DNA of 64,000 bases from Novosphingobium ovatum (GCF_009909235.1 NZ_JAAAPO010000002.1:124001-188000); one strand, 5' to 3'; shown: positions 37,277-47,024, counted from the stretch's first letter. Made by a program: numbers and translations. Notes: generated by a model from the letters alone, not told the origin.

Positions 37277-38065
37277 GTGGCAGCCGAACAGGGTTCCGTC
37301 GATCCGATGCACCAGTTCAAGATCGAGCCGCTTTTCGGCACCGATCACTTGAGCCTCTTCGGGCATAATATCGCCTTTACCAATTCCTCGCTGTGGATGC
37401 TGATCACCACTGTGGCGATCACCGTGTTCGTGGCCGGTGGCATGAAGCGCCAGCTGGTGCCGGGCCGTTGGCAGATGGCCGTGGAATCGATGACCGGGTT
37501 CATCGACAATCTGCTGGCCGCCAATGTTGGCCCCGCCGGCAAGAAGTATGTGCCTTACATCTTCTCGCTGTTCATGTTCATCCTGTTCGCCAACCTGCTG
37601 GGGCTGCTGCCCTTGGCGCTGGTGGGCGTGCATCCCTTTACCTTTACCAGCCACTTCTCGGTCACGGGCGTGCTGGCGATCCTGTCCTTCGCGATTGTGC
37701 TGATCGTCGGTTTTGCCCGCCATGGCCTGCATTTCTTCAGTCTGTTCGTGCCGCATGGCACGCCGGTGTGGCTGTTGTGGCTGATCCCCTTCATCGAACT
37801 GATCTCGTTCCTGGTTCGCCCGTTCAGCCTCGCGCTGCGACTGTTTGTGGCGATGATGGCCGGCCACGTGCTGCTTGAGGTGCTCTCGAGCTTCGTGATC
37901 ACCTCGGCCAACTCGGGCGTGTTGTGGGGTTCGGTTGTGGGCATTCCCAGCTTCCTGCTGATGATTGCCATCTGCGCGCTGGAATTCCTGGTCGCCGGCA
38001 TTCAGGCTTACGTTTTTGCGCTGTTGACGTCGCTGTACCTCAACGACGCCGAAAATCTGCACTAA
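37277..38065 (+). CDS. atpB: F0F1 ATP synthase subunit a
   Basis: Membrane stator subunit forming the proton half-channels. The 262 residues have about five or six helices. The family's essential Arg lies in [23 protein letters not shown], and late charged positions are in [23 protein letters not shown]. The start is a GTG ([10 protein letters not shown]) preceded by AGAGGG. It follows atpI by about 70 bases and precedes the c-subunit gene. Confidence 0.97.
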   Translation: MAAEQGSVDPMHQFKIEPLFGTDHLSLFGHNIAFTNSSLWMLITTVAITVFVAGGMKRQLVPGRWQMAVESMTGFIDNLLAANVGPAGKKYVPYIFSLFMFILFANLLGLLPLALVGVHPFTFTSHFSVTGVLAILSFAIVLIVGFARHGLHFFSLFVPHGTPVWLLWLIPFIELISFLVRPFSLALRLFVAMMAGHVLLEVLSSFVITSANSGVLWGSVVGIPSFLLMIAICALEFLVAGIQAYVFALLTSLYLNDAENLH

Positions 38066-38108
38066 GTTACATCGTTTCAACATAGAATTCGCAAAAGGAG
38101 TCATGGAA

Positions 38109-38336
38109 ATGGACGCAACTGCCGCCAAGCTCATCGGTGCTGGTCTGGCCGCTATCGGTGCCGGCATGGCCGCCATCGGCGTGGGCAACGTCTTTGGTTC
38201 GTTCCTGGAAAGCGCGCTGCGCAACCCGGGCGCCGCTGACGGCCAGCAGGGCCGCCTGTTCATCGGCTTCGCCGCCGCCGAACTTCTGGGTCTGCTCTCG
38301 TTCGTCGTGGCGATGATCCTGATCTTCGTCGCCTGA
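38109..38336 (+). CDS. atpE: F0F1 ATP synthase subunit c
   Basis: Proteolipid of the proton-driven rotor ring, 75 residues in two helices. Helix 1 has the glycine-rich [17 protein letters not shown], the polar loop has RNPGA, and helix 2 carries the proton-binding Glu in [11 protein letters not shown] take the ATG at 38109 because AAAAGGAG then lies 8 bases away; the in-frame ATG at 38103 would leave only two. Next genes encode the b-type stalk subunits. Confidence 0.96.
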   Translation: MDATAAKLIGAGLAAIGAGMAAIGVGNVFGSFLESALRNPGAADGQQGRLFIGFAAAELLGLLSFVVAMILIFVA

Positions 38337-38504
38337 CGAAGTGTGGTGGATGGCCGGGGCGGGTTTTGGCCCGCCCGGCCGTTCGCTGTCTTGAATTGAA
38401 CCGGCCTGTCTTTGCGTTGGGGAACCACGCGCGGAGGCACTGCCATCCAGCCGGGCGCCTGATTGGGCCTGCGCGGCGGGACGCAAACGAACCGGATACT
38501 TCCG

Positions 38505-38996
38505 ATGCCTCAGATTTCGCAGTTATCCGAAACCTATGCCAGCCAGATCTTCTGGGCGCTGATCTTTTTTGGTTTCGTCTTCTTTGTCATCGGCCGCGGC
38601 ATGGTGCCCAAGGTGATGGCGACGGTGGCAAGCCGCGACAAGCAGATCGCCGACGACCTGGCTGCCGCTGAGGCTGCTCGCCGGGCTGCGGATGAAGCGG
38701 ATGCCAAGTGGAAGGGCGAAGCCGCCGACCAGCGCGCCAACGCGCAGGCCGTCATCGCCGCCGCCAAGGCCGATGCCGCCAAGGCTGCCGAAGCCCGTCT
38801 GGCTGCCGCTGGCGCCACCATCGACGCCCGTCTGGCCGAAGCCGACGCGCGCATTGCCACCGCTCGACAGGGCGCTCTGGCCGAAATCGAAACCGTGGCC
38901 AGCGAAGCGGCCGGCGATATCGTCGCCCGCCTGGCCGGGATTTCCGTTGATGCGGGCGCTGCCCGCGCGGCGGTGAAGGAGGTTCTCCATGGCTAA
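38505..38996 (+). CDS. F0F1 ATP synthase b/b' subunit (first of pair)
   Basis: Peripheral stalk subunit of 163 residues. One N-terminal membrane helix (FWALIFFGFVFFVIGRGMVPK, about 15-33) is followed by a long charged, Ala-rich coiled coil. Photosynthetic and alphaproteobacteria encode two different b-type subunits, and this upstream gene corresponds by position to b'. The start MPQISQLSETYASQ fits the family. It overlaps the following b gene by eight bases. Confidence 0.93.
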   Translation: MPQISQLSETYASQIFWALIFFGFVFFVIGRGMVPKVMATVASRDKQIADDLAAAEAARRAADEADAKWKGEAADQRANAQAVIAAAKADAAKAAEARLAAAGATIDARLAEADARIATARQGALAEIETVASEAAGDIVARLAGISVDAGAARAAVKEVLHG

Positions 38997-39546
38997 CGCC
39001 ACCAGCCTGATCCTGCTGGCCGCCGGTGCCGCCCACGAAGCGGGCGAAGCGGTCCACCACGCCGAACCGGCCGCCTTTGGCCTGACGCCCGGCATGTGGG
39101 TGGCGCTCTCGATGGCCACGCTGCTGGTCATCATGCTGATCCTCAAGGTGCCCGCCACCCTGGCCAAGGGTCTGGACAGCGGCATCGACGAGATCCGCAA
39201 GCAACTGGACGAAGCCAAGGCCCTGCGCGCCGAAGCCGAGGCGTTGAAGCAGCAGTATGCTGCGCGCATCGCCAACGCCGAAAAGGACGCGGTGGCTATG
39301 CTGGACCACGCCAAGACCGAAGCTCAGGCGATCATCGCCAAGGCTGAGGCCGACACCAGCGCGGTGATTGCGCGTCGTGAAAAGATGGCTGCCGACAAGA
39401 TCGACGCAGCTGAACGCGCCGCCATTACCGAACTGCGCGTCAAGGCGGCCGATGCGGCTGCGGTCGCGGCCAAGGGTCTGATCGCCAGCCAGTACAGCGC
39501 TGCGGCCGATCAGACTCAGGTGGACGCGGCTATCGCCGGTCTGTGA
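38989..39546 (+). CDS. atpF: F0F1 ATP synthase subunit b (second of pair)
   Basis: Second stalk subunit, 185 residues. A hydrophobic, His-containing N-terminal leader (MANATSLILLAAGAAHEAGE) precedes the membrane helix (about 36-53), then a coiled coil made of A/E/K-rich heptads. AAGGAGG lies inside the end of the preceding gene, which it overlaps by eight bases, so the two stalk subunits are made together. The operon closes with a strong terminator. F1 genes are not in the window. Confidence 0.94.
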   Translation: MANATSLILLAAGAAHEAGEAVHHAEPAAFGLTPGMWVALSMATLLVIMLILKVPATLAKGLDSGIDEIRKQLDEAKALRAEAEALKQQYAARIANAEKDAVAMLDHAKTEAQAIIAKAEADTSAVIARREKMAADKIDAAERAAITELRVKAADAAAVAAKGLIASQYSAAADQTQVDAAIAGL

Positions 39547-39570
39547 TCTGAGCCTTCGGTTCTGAAACAG

Positions 39571-39600
39571 AAAAAGCCCCGCCTCGGCGGGGCTTTTTTT
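39571..39600. terminator. Strong bidirectional terminator between atpF and gloB
   Basis: AAAAAGCCCCGCC and GGCGGGGCTTTTT form a near-perfect stem with a two-base loop, ending in seven T. The A-run on the left gives a T-run on the other strand, so it can end both the atp operon and gloB. Confidence 0.92.
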
Positions 39601-39622
39601 ATACGCGCGGGGCAGGGCGGGC

Positions 39623-40381
39623 TTAGAAGCTGTTCTTGGCCTCACGCAGGGCGGCAAAGGCGGTGACGGCGTCTGTCCCCCAACGGGCCTGAATGGCTGC
39701 CGTATCGGTCCGCAGGAAGGGGTTGGTGACCAGTTCGCGCGACAGCGGAAAGGGGACCGTGGGCGTTCCCGCCGCGCGTAGGGTGGTGATCTGCGCGGCG
39801 TAATCGGCCAGCGCCGCGTTGTCGGGATCGGCATGCAGCGCGAATCGCGCGTTGCTGGCGCTGTATTCATGCGCGCAATAGAGCATCGTGTCGGCCGGCA
39901 GCGCCCGCAGCCGCAGCAGTGAGGCCCAGAATTGCGGCGCGGTGCCTTCGAACATCCGCCCACAGCCCAGCGCGAACAGCGCGTCACCCACAAAGGCCAC
40001 CGCCGCCTGTGGCAGGTGATAGGCGACATGGCCCAGCGTATGCCCGCCAACGTTCAGCACCTGCGCCGTATAGCCGCCCAGCGCCACCGTATCGCCCTGA
40101 TCGACGGTGCGGTCCACGCCCTCGATCTTGTCCGCATCGCCAGCGGGAGCGGCGATGGCGCAGCCCGTTGCTGCCTTGATCGCCGCATTCCCGCCCGCGT
40201 GATCGGCGTGCCAATGGGTGTTCCAGATCTGCGTGATCGTCCACCCCATCGCCGCCGCTTGCCGCAGATATTCGTCGGCATCGGGGGTGTCGATGCAAGC
40301 CGTCTCGCCACTGTCGGGATCGTGGATCAGAAAGCCGTAATTGTCGGACAGGCAGGGGAATTGGTGGATGAGGAGGGGCAT
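39623..40381 (-). CDS. gloB: Hydroxyacylglutathione hydrolase (glyoxalase II)
   Basis: Hydrolyses S-lactoylglutathione to lactate and glutathione in methylglyoxal detoxification. The 252 residues carry the metallo-beta-lactamase motif THWHADH near residue 56, then GHTLGHVAYH, FVGDALFALGCGRMFEG and CAHEYSASNARF, the glyoxalase II set of metal ligands. The N-terminus MPLLIHQFPCLSDNYGFLI is typical. The ribosome site is weak. A low-GC region begins within about 100 bases upstream. Confidence 0.95.
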   Translation of the reverse strand: MPLLIHQFPCLSDNYGFLIHDPDSGETACIDTPDADEYLRQAAAMGWTITQIWNTHWHADHAGGNAAIKAATGCAIAAPAGDADKIEGVDRTVDQGDTVALGGYTAQVLNVGGHTLGHVAYHLPQAAVAFVGDALFALGCGRMFEGTAPQFWASLLRLRALPADTMLYCAHEYSASNARFALHADPDNAALADYAAQITTLRAAGTPTVPFPLSRELVTNPFLRTDTAAIQARWGTDAVTAFAALREAKNSF

Positions 40382-40443
40382 GTGTGAGGGCTGCCTTGCT
40401 TTGGCGTTTAGGTGGCTTTGTGTAGCCGTTTTGCCTCCGGCGG

Positions 40444-40463
40444 GCAAAGGGCTAGCCCTTTGC
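40444..40463. repeat. Perfect 20-bp palindrome
   Basis: GCAAAGGGCTAGCCCTTTGC reads identically on both strands. It marks the step from GC-rich host sequence to the low-GC islet, and could be a REP-like intergenic element. Confidence 0.8.
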
Positions 40464-40605
40464 AATCCCGATAACCAATCAGCTTTCGGGATAAATTTGG
40501 GAAAGTGTTTTATTCATTGGGTTGCGATTCTGCGCTCAATGCAAGTTGATATAGTGCGAGCGCAGAGCCTGTTTTTTAGTCAACCAGTTCTAGCCATTAG
40601 AAAGA

Positions 40606-40623
40606 GCGTCACGAATGTGACGC
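40606..40623. repeat. Inverted repeat GCGTCAC-gaat-GTGACGC
   Basis: Perfect 7-bp arms with a 4-base loop. There is no T-run, so it does not look like a terminator on either strand. Confidence 0.7.
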
Positions 40624-40649
40624 CCCTTGGTTTTGTAGGTCAGTTAGGA

Positions 40650-40670
40650 AATCCTCCTGTAAGGAGGATT
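40650..40670. repeat. Inverted repeat AATCCTCCT-gta-AGGAGGATT
   Basis: Perfect 9-bp arms with a 3-base loop, about 100 bases beyond the end of the EcsC-type gene. The AGGAGG arm also looks like a ribosome binding site but no start codon follows at a useful distance. Confidence 0.7.
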
Positions 40671-40773
40671 GCCAATTGGGTGAATGCGAGATTAATGTTT
40701 AGCTTTTTAATTATAACGCCGAGATCATAGAATATATTTACATTTGTAGCCAGGCGCATGGAAGATTGGCGGA

Positions 40774-41445
40774 TCATCTATTTTTAATTTGCCATCGATC
40801 AAAGTAATCCGACTTGTAGTCATTCATCATTTTTTTAGACATTTGAGTTGAAAAATAATAATTCAAACTTGCGCCGATGACCCCGCCGATAATGGGGATG
40901 AGCTTTCCAGCCTGAATTTTAGTGATTTTCACGCCAATTATTTTGGCGATTTCCATAATCAAGCGGATCACGGGGGCGCTTGCTGGGCCCTTTTTGGCTA
41001 AATTTTCCGCAGCTACCTTTGCTACGGTCGCGCGGATTGCTGCTTGCGCGGTTTGCTCAATGCCAAGGGCAGTCATGAAGATCGCCTGTGACCGCTGATT
41101 GTGTAGGTCATTTTCTGGTTCGAAGCCATTCAGCAAGGCCAGTTTTTGATTCAGCCAATATAATTGGGCTGCCATATTCGCAATGTCGGCGCCAGCGAGG
41201 GTGATTGTTGTGGTAATGCCACCTACACCGCTGGTCAGTCCGCTTGCGGCGCAATATTTTGCACAGGTATCTGCGTATTTCTGGGATAAGCGTTCGATAT
41301 ATGTATAATTGTGTGCGTTATTTGCGAAGTCTGCGGGGCAGGTGATGTCCATGCCCATCAACTTGGCATCTCGAACGACTCCTTCCGGATCGACGTTGAG
41401 TACATAGTCCTTGATCTTTTCAAGGATAGACACATCTTCCGACAT
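40774..41445 (-). CDS. EcsC-family protein in a low-GC islet
   Basis: A 223-residue protein resembling the EcsC family (PF12787), named after a Bacillus locus but without an agreed biochemical function. Features are a charged N-terminus, a Gly/Ala/Thr-rich helix (ASGLTSGVGGITTTITLAGAD, about 68-88), and a late hydrophobic KLIPIIGGVIGASLNYYF before a basic tail. Its base composition is clearly poorer in G+C than its neighbours, with AT-ending codons and Lys/Asn/Ile-rich protein, suggesting recent acquisition. The ATG at 41445 is chosen because AGGAG is 8 bases upstream; the one at 41451 is too close. Confidence 0.75.
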   Translation of the reverse strand: MSEDVSILEKIKDYVLNVDPEGVVRDAKLMGMDITCPADFANNAHNYTYIERLSQKYADTCAKYCAASGLTSGVGGITTTITLAGADIANMAAQLYWLNQKLALLNGFEPENDLHNQRSQAIFMTALGIEQTAQAAIRATVAKVAAENLAKKGPASAPVIRLIMEIAKIIGVKITKIQAGKLIPIIGGVIGASLNYYFSTQMSKKMMNDYKSDYFDRWQIKNR

Positions 41446-41544
41446 TCGCATCGCTCCTATATGGATCTGCGAAAAAGTTCGCTAATCAATATTTTCTTGA
41501 AGAGATGTTTATTGGCAGGTGATCTGCGCGTTGGTCAAGCAAAC

Positions 41545-41581
41545 AAAAGCCCGCCCGGTGCGCACACCGAGCGGGCCTTTT
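41545..41581 (-). terminator. Terminator after rpsA
   Basis: On the minus strand, GCCCGCTCGGTG and CACCGGGCGGGC pair with one mismatch around a short loop, followed by TTTTGTTTG. It begins about 33 bases after the rpsA stop codon. Confidence 0.85.
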
Positions 41582-41613
41582 CGTTCAGGCAAAGCCTTGA
41601 GGCGTGAAGAACC

Positions 41614-43317
41614 TTAGTTCTTGCTGGCCTTCAGGGCGGCGCCCAGGATGTCGCCCAGCGAGGCGCCGGCATCCGACGAACCGTACTGTTCGACGGCTTC
41701 CTTTTCCTCGTGCAGCTGACGCGCCTTGATCGAGAAGCTGGGCTTCTTCGAGCGGTCGAAACCGGTGACCATGGCGTCGATCTTCTGACCAACCTGGAAG
41801 CGGTCGGGGCGCTGCTCGTCGCGGTCGCGGCCCAGATCGCTGCGCTTGATGAAGCCGGTGGCGCCATCGTCGCCAGCCTGCACTTCCAGACCGCCGTCGC
41901 GCACTTCCAGAACCGTCACGGTGACGACTTCGTTGCGCTTGAGGTTCGAACCCGAAGCGGCCACGCCGCCAGCGGCAGGGGCGCCCTTTTCGAGCTGCTT
42001 CATGCCCAGGCTGATGCGCTCCTTCTCGACGTCAACGTCCAGAACGATCGCCTTGACCTGCTCACCCTTGCGGTGCAGCGCCAGCGCGTCTTCGCCCGAG
42101 ATGCCCCAAGCGATGTCCGACATGTGAACCATGCCGTCGACTTCGCCATCCAGGCCGATGAACAGGCCGAATTCGGTGGCGTTCTTGACTTCGCCCTCGA
42201 CGGTCGAACCAACCGGGTGCTTCTCGGCGAAGGCTTCCCAGGGGTTCTGCTGCGCCTGCTTCAGGCCCAGCGAGATGCGGCGCTTGTCGGAATCGACTTC
42301 CAGCACCAGCACGTCGACTTCCTGCGAGGTCGAAACGATCTTGCCGGGGTGGACGTTCTTCTTGGTCCACGACATTTCCGAAACGTGCACCAGACCTTCG
42401 ATGCCCGGCTCCAGTTCGACGAAGGCACCATATTCGGTGATGTTCGTGACGGTGCCCGACAGCTTGGCGCCCACGGGGTACTTGGCGGCGACGCCATCCC
42501 ACGGATCGCTTTCCAGCTGCTTCATGCCCAGCGAGATGCGCTGCGTCTCGTGGTTGATGCGCACGATCTGGACGCGCACGGTGTCGCCGATGGCGATCAC
42601 TTCGCTCGGGTGGTTGACGCGCTTGTAGCTCATGTCGGTGACGTGCAGCAGGCCGTCGATGCCGCCCAGGTCAACGAACGCACCGTAATCGGTGATGTTC
42701 TTGACGACGCCGTCGATGATCTGGCCTTCGGTCAGGTTCTGGATCAGGCCCGAACGCTGTTCAGCGCGGGTTTCTTCCAGCACGGCGCGGCGCGACACGA
42801 CGATGTTGCCACGGCGACGGTCCATCTTCAGGATCTGGAAGGGCTGCGGCACATCCATCAGCGGGGTGACGTCGCGCACGGGGCGGATGTCAACCTGCGA
42901 GCCGGGCAGGAACGCCACAGCGCCGTCGAGGTCGACGGTGAAGCCACCCTTGACGCGGCCAAAGATCACGCCTTCGACGCGCTTGCCTTCGCCAAATTCG
43001 TTTTCCAGCTTGTCCCAAGCGGCTTCGCGGCGAGCGCGGTCGCGCGACAGCATGGCTTCGCCGTCGGCGTTTTCAACGCGGTCGACGTAAACTTCGACTT
43101 CGTCACCAACCTTCAGACCGTGGGGCTGGCCAGCCATCGCGAATTCGCGCAGCGGCACGCGGCCTTCGCTCTTCAGGCCCACGTCGATGACGGCCTTGTC
43201 GTTTTCGATGGCGGTGACGGTGCCCTTGACCACGCGGCCTTCAAAGCCGCCGCCGGCGGCGCCGCCCAGCGATTCGTCAAGGAGAGCCGCGAAATCGTCG
43301 CGGGTCGGGGTGCTCAT
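41614..43317 (-). CDS. rpsA: 30S ribosomal protein S1
   Basis: Binds mRNA and recruits it to the 30S subunit. The 567 residues hold six S1 (OB-fold) repeats. The third and fourth show the classic GVVKNITDYGAFVDLGGIDG and GTVTNITEYGAFVELEPG with RISLGMKQ endings. A short N-terminal segment binds the ribosome through S2. GAAGGA lies 8 bases before the ATG. The leader from the proposed promoter is about 160 bases and contains a perfect CCTGCA-TGCAGG hairpin, a plausible site for the autoregulation known for S1. The cmk-rpsA order is widespread. Confidence 0.98.
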   Translation of the reverse strand: MSTPTRDDFAALLDESLGGAAGGGFEGRVVKGTVTAIENDKAVIDVGLKSEGRVPLREFAMAGQPHGLKVGDEVEVYVDRVENADGEAMLSRDRARREAAWDKLENEFGEGKRVEGVIFGRVKGGFTVDLDGAVAFLPGSQVDIRPVRDVTPLMDVPQPFQILKMDRRRGNIVVSRRAVLEETRAEQRSGLIQNLTEGQIIDGVVKNITDYGAFVDLGGIDGLLHVTDMSYKRVNHPSEVIAIGDTVRVQIVRINHETQRISLGMKQLESDPWDGVAAKYPVGAKLSGTVTNITEYGAFVELEPGIEGLVHVSEMSWTKKNVHPGKIVSTSQEVDVLVLEVDSDKRRISLGLKQAQQNPWEAFAEKHPVGSTVEGEVKNATEFGLFIGLDGEVDGMVHMSDIAWGISGEDALALHRKGEQVKAIVLDVDVEKERISLGMKQLEKGAPAAGGVAASGSNLKRNEVVTVTVLEVRDGGLEVQAGDDGATGFIKRSDLGRDRDEQRPDRFQVGQKIDAMVTGFDRSKKPSFSIKARQLHEEKEAVEQYGSSDAGASLGDILGAALKASKN

Positions 43318-43380
43318 AAAAGAGTCCTTCAAATATAATTTTCCGGCCAGGCGGTTGTTTCCGCCGGTCTTTCCTCCGTT

Positions 43381-43395
43381 CCTGCACCATGCAGG
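43381..43395. repeat. Hairpin in rpsA leader
   Basis: CCTGCA and TGCAGG arms with a 3-base loop, about 65 bases before the rpsA start codon on the minus strand. It may be part of a structured leader. Confidence 0.5.
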
Positions 43396-43482
43396 CCCGG
43401 GCCAAAAAGGGCCGAACCGCCCGCGCCGCCGGATGCGAACGCAGGCATTCGCGCAAGGCAACCCCCACGCGAACCCGGCGCG

Positions 43483-43510
43483 CCTATGGCATACCTATCC
43501 AAAAAGCAAG
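43483..43510 (-). promoter_or_regulatory. Promoter-like CTTGCT-N16-CATAGG upstream of rpsA
   Basis: Minus-strand CTTGCT (43510-43505) and CATAGG (43488-43483) with a 16-base spacer. Position and form match the element before the tRNA-Ala pair. rpsA would have a leader of roughly 160 bases. Confidence 0.5.
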
Positions 43511-43537
43511 GAAATTCGCCAGTTGGCGCTTACCCGC

Positions 43538-43625
43538 GCAGGGCCTCGACATTGGTGATGGTCAGGCCCGCAGGGCCTCGACAATGGCGTTGGTCAGGCC
43601 CGCAGGGCCTCGACAATGGCGATGG
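43538..43625. repeat. 32-bp tandem repeat, about 2.7 copies, at the 3' end of cmk
   Basis: Copies begin at 43538, 43570 and 43602, each with GCAGGGCCTCGACA(A/T)TGG. The rightmost copy is the true cmk C-terminus (VEALRA). The other two lie beyond the stop codon, which itself falls within the unit. The period is not a multiple of three. Confidence 0.88.
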
Positions 43626-44210
43626 CGGCGGCGATGGCGGCGTTGCGGTCCAGATCAGAGGTGTCCAGCGTGACCGCGCCTTGCGCGGCGCGCAAGGGGG
43701 CTTGCGCGCGGTTGCGGTCACGCTCGTCACGGGCCGCCAGATCCGCCGCGATCCCCTCCAGCGAGGCCGCGCGGCCCTGAGCCAGCATTTCGGCATGCCG
43801 GCGCGCGGCGCGGGCGGCAACGCTGGCCACTACGAACAGCTTTACCGGCGTTTCAGGCGCAATCACCGTGCCGATGTCGCGGCCGTCCAGCACCGCGCCC
43901 CCGGCCTGCGTGGCAAAGGCCCGCTGCCGCTCGTACAGCGCCTGACGCACGCCCGCATGTACCGACACGCGACTGGCCAGCCCCCCAGTTGCCTCGGATC
44001 GCAGTTCGGGATCGTCCAGCAGGCTGTCGGCAAAGCCGCAGGCCGCCAGCGCGTCCATGGCGTCATCGGGATTACCCCCGTTCAGCGCCACCTGCCGCCC
44101 GACCGCGCGGTACAGCAAGCCGGTGTCCAGATGCGGCAGGCCGTAATGGGTGGCCAGTGCCTTGGCGATGGTGCCTTTGCCACTGGCGGTGGGGCCATCG
44201 ACAGCGATGA

Positions 44211-44214
<4 letters not shown>
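43594..44214 (-). CDS. cmk: Cytidylate kinase
   Basis: Phosphorylates CMP and dCMP. The 206 residues contain the P-loop GPTASGKGTIA (7-17), LDTGLLYRAV, LDGRDIGTVIAP and the LID-type RDERDRNR. The ATG overlaps the stop of the upstream small membrane protein gene (ATGA). The 3' end is tandemly duplicated: two further copies of the last codons and stop lie downstream. It precedes rpsA by about 280 bases. Confidence 0.96.
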
Positions 44215-46365
<2,151 letters not shown>

Positions 46366-46403
46366 GGTTCCCGCGCGCAGGCTCGCAAGGGCGCGTGTGA
46401 CAC

Positions 46404-46444
46404 GGAAATATGCCGCCTGCCCGGATGGGGGGGGCGGCATTTCC
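46404..46444 (+). terminator. Hairpin after TIGR02300 gene
   Basis: GGAAATATGCCGCC pairs with GGCGGCATTTCC, with one unpaired base, around a G-rich loop. There is no T-run, so termination strength is doubtful. Confidence 0.5.
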
Positions 46445-46540
46445 ATAGGGGCGGCGGACGGGTTTGCGCTGTGCCGTCCTGACGAAACGGCGGTTTTTGC
46501 AAAAAAATTCGTCAAAAATTCCGGGCAGGTGAAAAAAGCT

Positions 46541-46568
46541 CTTGCCAATGTCCGCGCCCCGTCATAGT
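46541..46568 (+). promoter_or_regulatory. Promoter-like CTTGCC-N16-CATAGT upstream of tRNA-Ala genes
   Basis: The element has AT-rich sequence just before it (46500-46535, UP-element-like) and a GC-rich stretch after the -10, as in stringently controlled stable RNA promoters. The first tRNA begins about 75 bases downstream. Confidence 0.55.
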
Positions 46569-46643
46569 GGGGCGGCCCGGCCGGAAGGCAGGGCGGAAAC
46601 ATCAGCCACCCAGGGTGGTGTTTTCGGAATTTTGAATGGTTAC

Positions 46644-46719
46644 GGGGCCTTAGCTCAGCTGGGAGAGCGCCTGCATGGCATGCAGGAGGTCAGCGGTTCG
46701 ATCCCGCTAGGCTCCACCA
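46644..46719 (+). tRNA. tRNA-Ala(GGC), copy 1
   Basis: The 76-base cloverleaf folds completely: acceptor GGGGCCT/AGGCTCC, D-arm GCTC-GAGC, anticodon arm CCTGC-ATGGCAT-GCAGG with anticodon GGC, T-arm GCGGTTCGATCCCGC, and an encoded CCA. It reads GCC/GCU alanine codons. Confidence 0.97.
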
Positions 46720-46742
46720 TTCGAAATGTCAGTTCCTTACGT

Positions 46743-46818
46743 GGGGCCTTAGCTCAGCTGGGAGAGCGCCTGCATGGCATGCAGGAGGTCAGCGGTTCGA
46801 TCCCGCTAGGCTCCACCA
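46743..46818 (+). tRNA. tRNA-Ala(GGC), copy 2
   Basis: Base-for-base identical to copy 1 over all 76 positions and only 23 bases downstream, giving a 99-bp direct repeat. It is probably co-transcribed with copy 1. Two terminator-like hairpins follow. Confidence 0.97.
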
Positions 46819-46862
46819 AGGGAACCGACGATATATGGTTTCGCTTCCATCAGGGGCGACAC

Positions 46863-46896
46863 GCTGGCCGACGAGTTTTCGTCCGCCGGCGTTTTT
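46863..46896 (+). terminator. First of twin terminator hairpins after the tRNA-Ala pair
   Basis: GCTGGC-c-GACGA, loop GTTT, TCGTC-c-GCCGGC, then GTTTTT. The 11-bp stem has a central C-C mismatch and ends directly in the T-run, the layout of an intrinsic terminator. Confidence 0.75.
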
Positions 46897-46918
46897 CGCT
46901 TGATGGTCGGTCGATCAC

Positions 46919-46952
46919 GCTGGTCAGCGAGGTTTCGCTCACCGGCGTTTTT
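46919..46952 (+). terminator. Second of twin terminator hairpins
   Basis: GCTGGT-c-AGCGA, loop GGTT, TCGCT-c-ACCGGC, then GTTTTT. It is exactly 56 bases after the first, with the same stem lengths, mismatch and T-run, but several paired positions changed on both arms. It lies 72 bases before ffh. Confidence 0.75.
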
Positions 46953-47024
46953 CGCGTGATGCGGGCCGGAAGGTTTTGGGGTTTTGGGCGGCGCTTTTCG
47001 CGCTCCGGCAAAAGGGTTTGATCG

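Larger units (their letters stand above)
40382..40773. other. Low-GC, gene-free stretch rich in palindromes
   Basis: About 390 bases, increasingly AT-rich towards the EcsC-type gene. It contains three perfect inverted repeats (40444-40463, 40606-40623, 40650-40670) and no supported gene. A plus-strand open frame crossing it has no recognisable protein. A TTTGCC-N16-GCTACA on the minus strand could be a weak gloB promoter. Confidence 0.55.

Noticed and set aside
40341-40730. Plus-strand frame of 129 codons across the low-GC stretch
   Set aside because: No family, no ribosome site, crosses gloB's start on the other strand and three palindromes.
41710-43338. Open frame of about 540 codons antisense to rpsA
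   Set aside because: Shadow of the six S1 repeats on the minus strand.
46542-47021. Plus-strand frame giving repeated GALAQLGERLHGMQEVSGSIPLG
   Set aside because: This peptide is a translation of the two tRNA-Ala genes, a classic false protein in databases.
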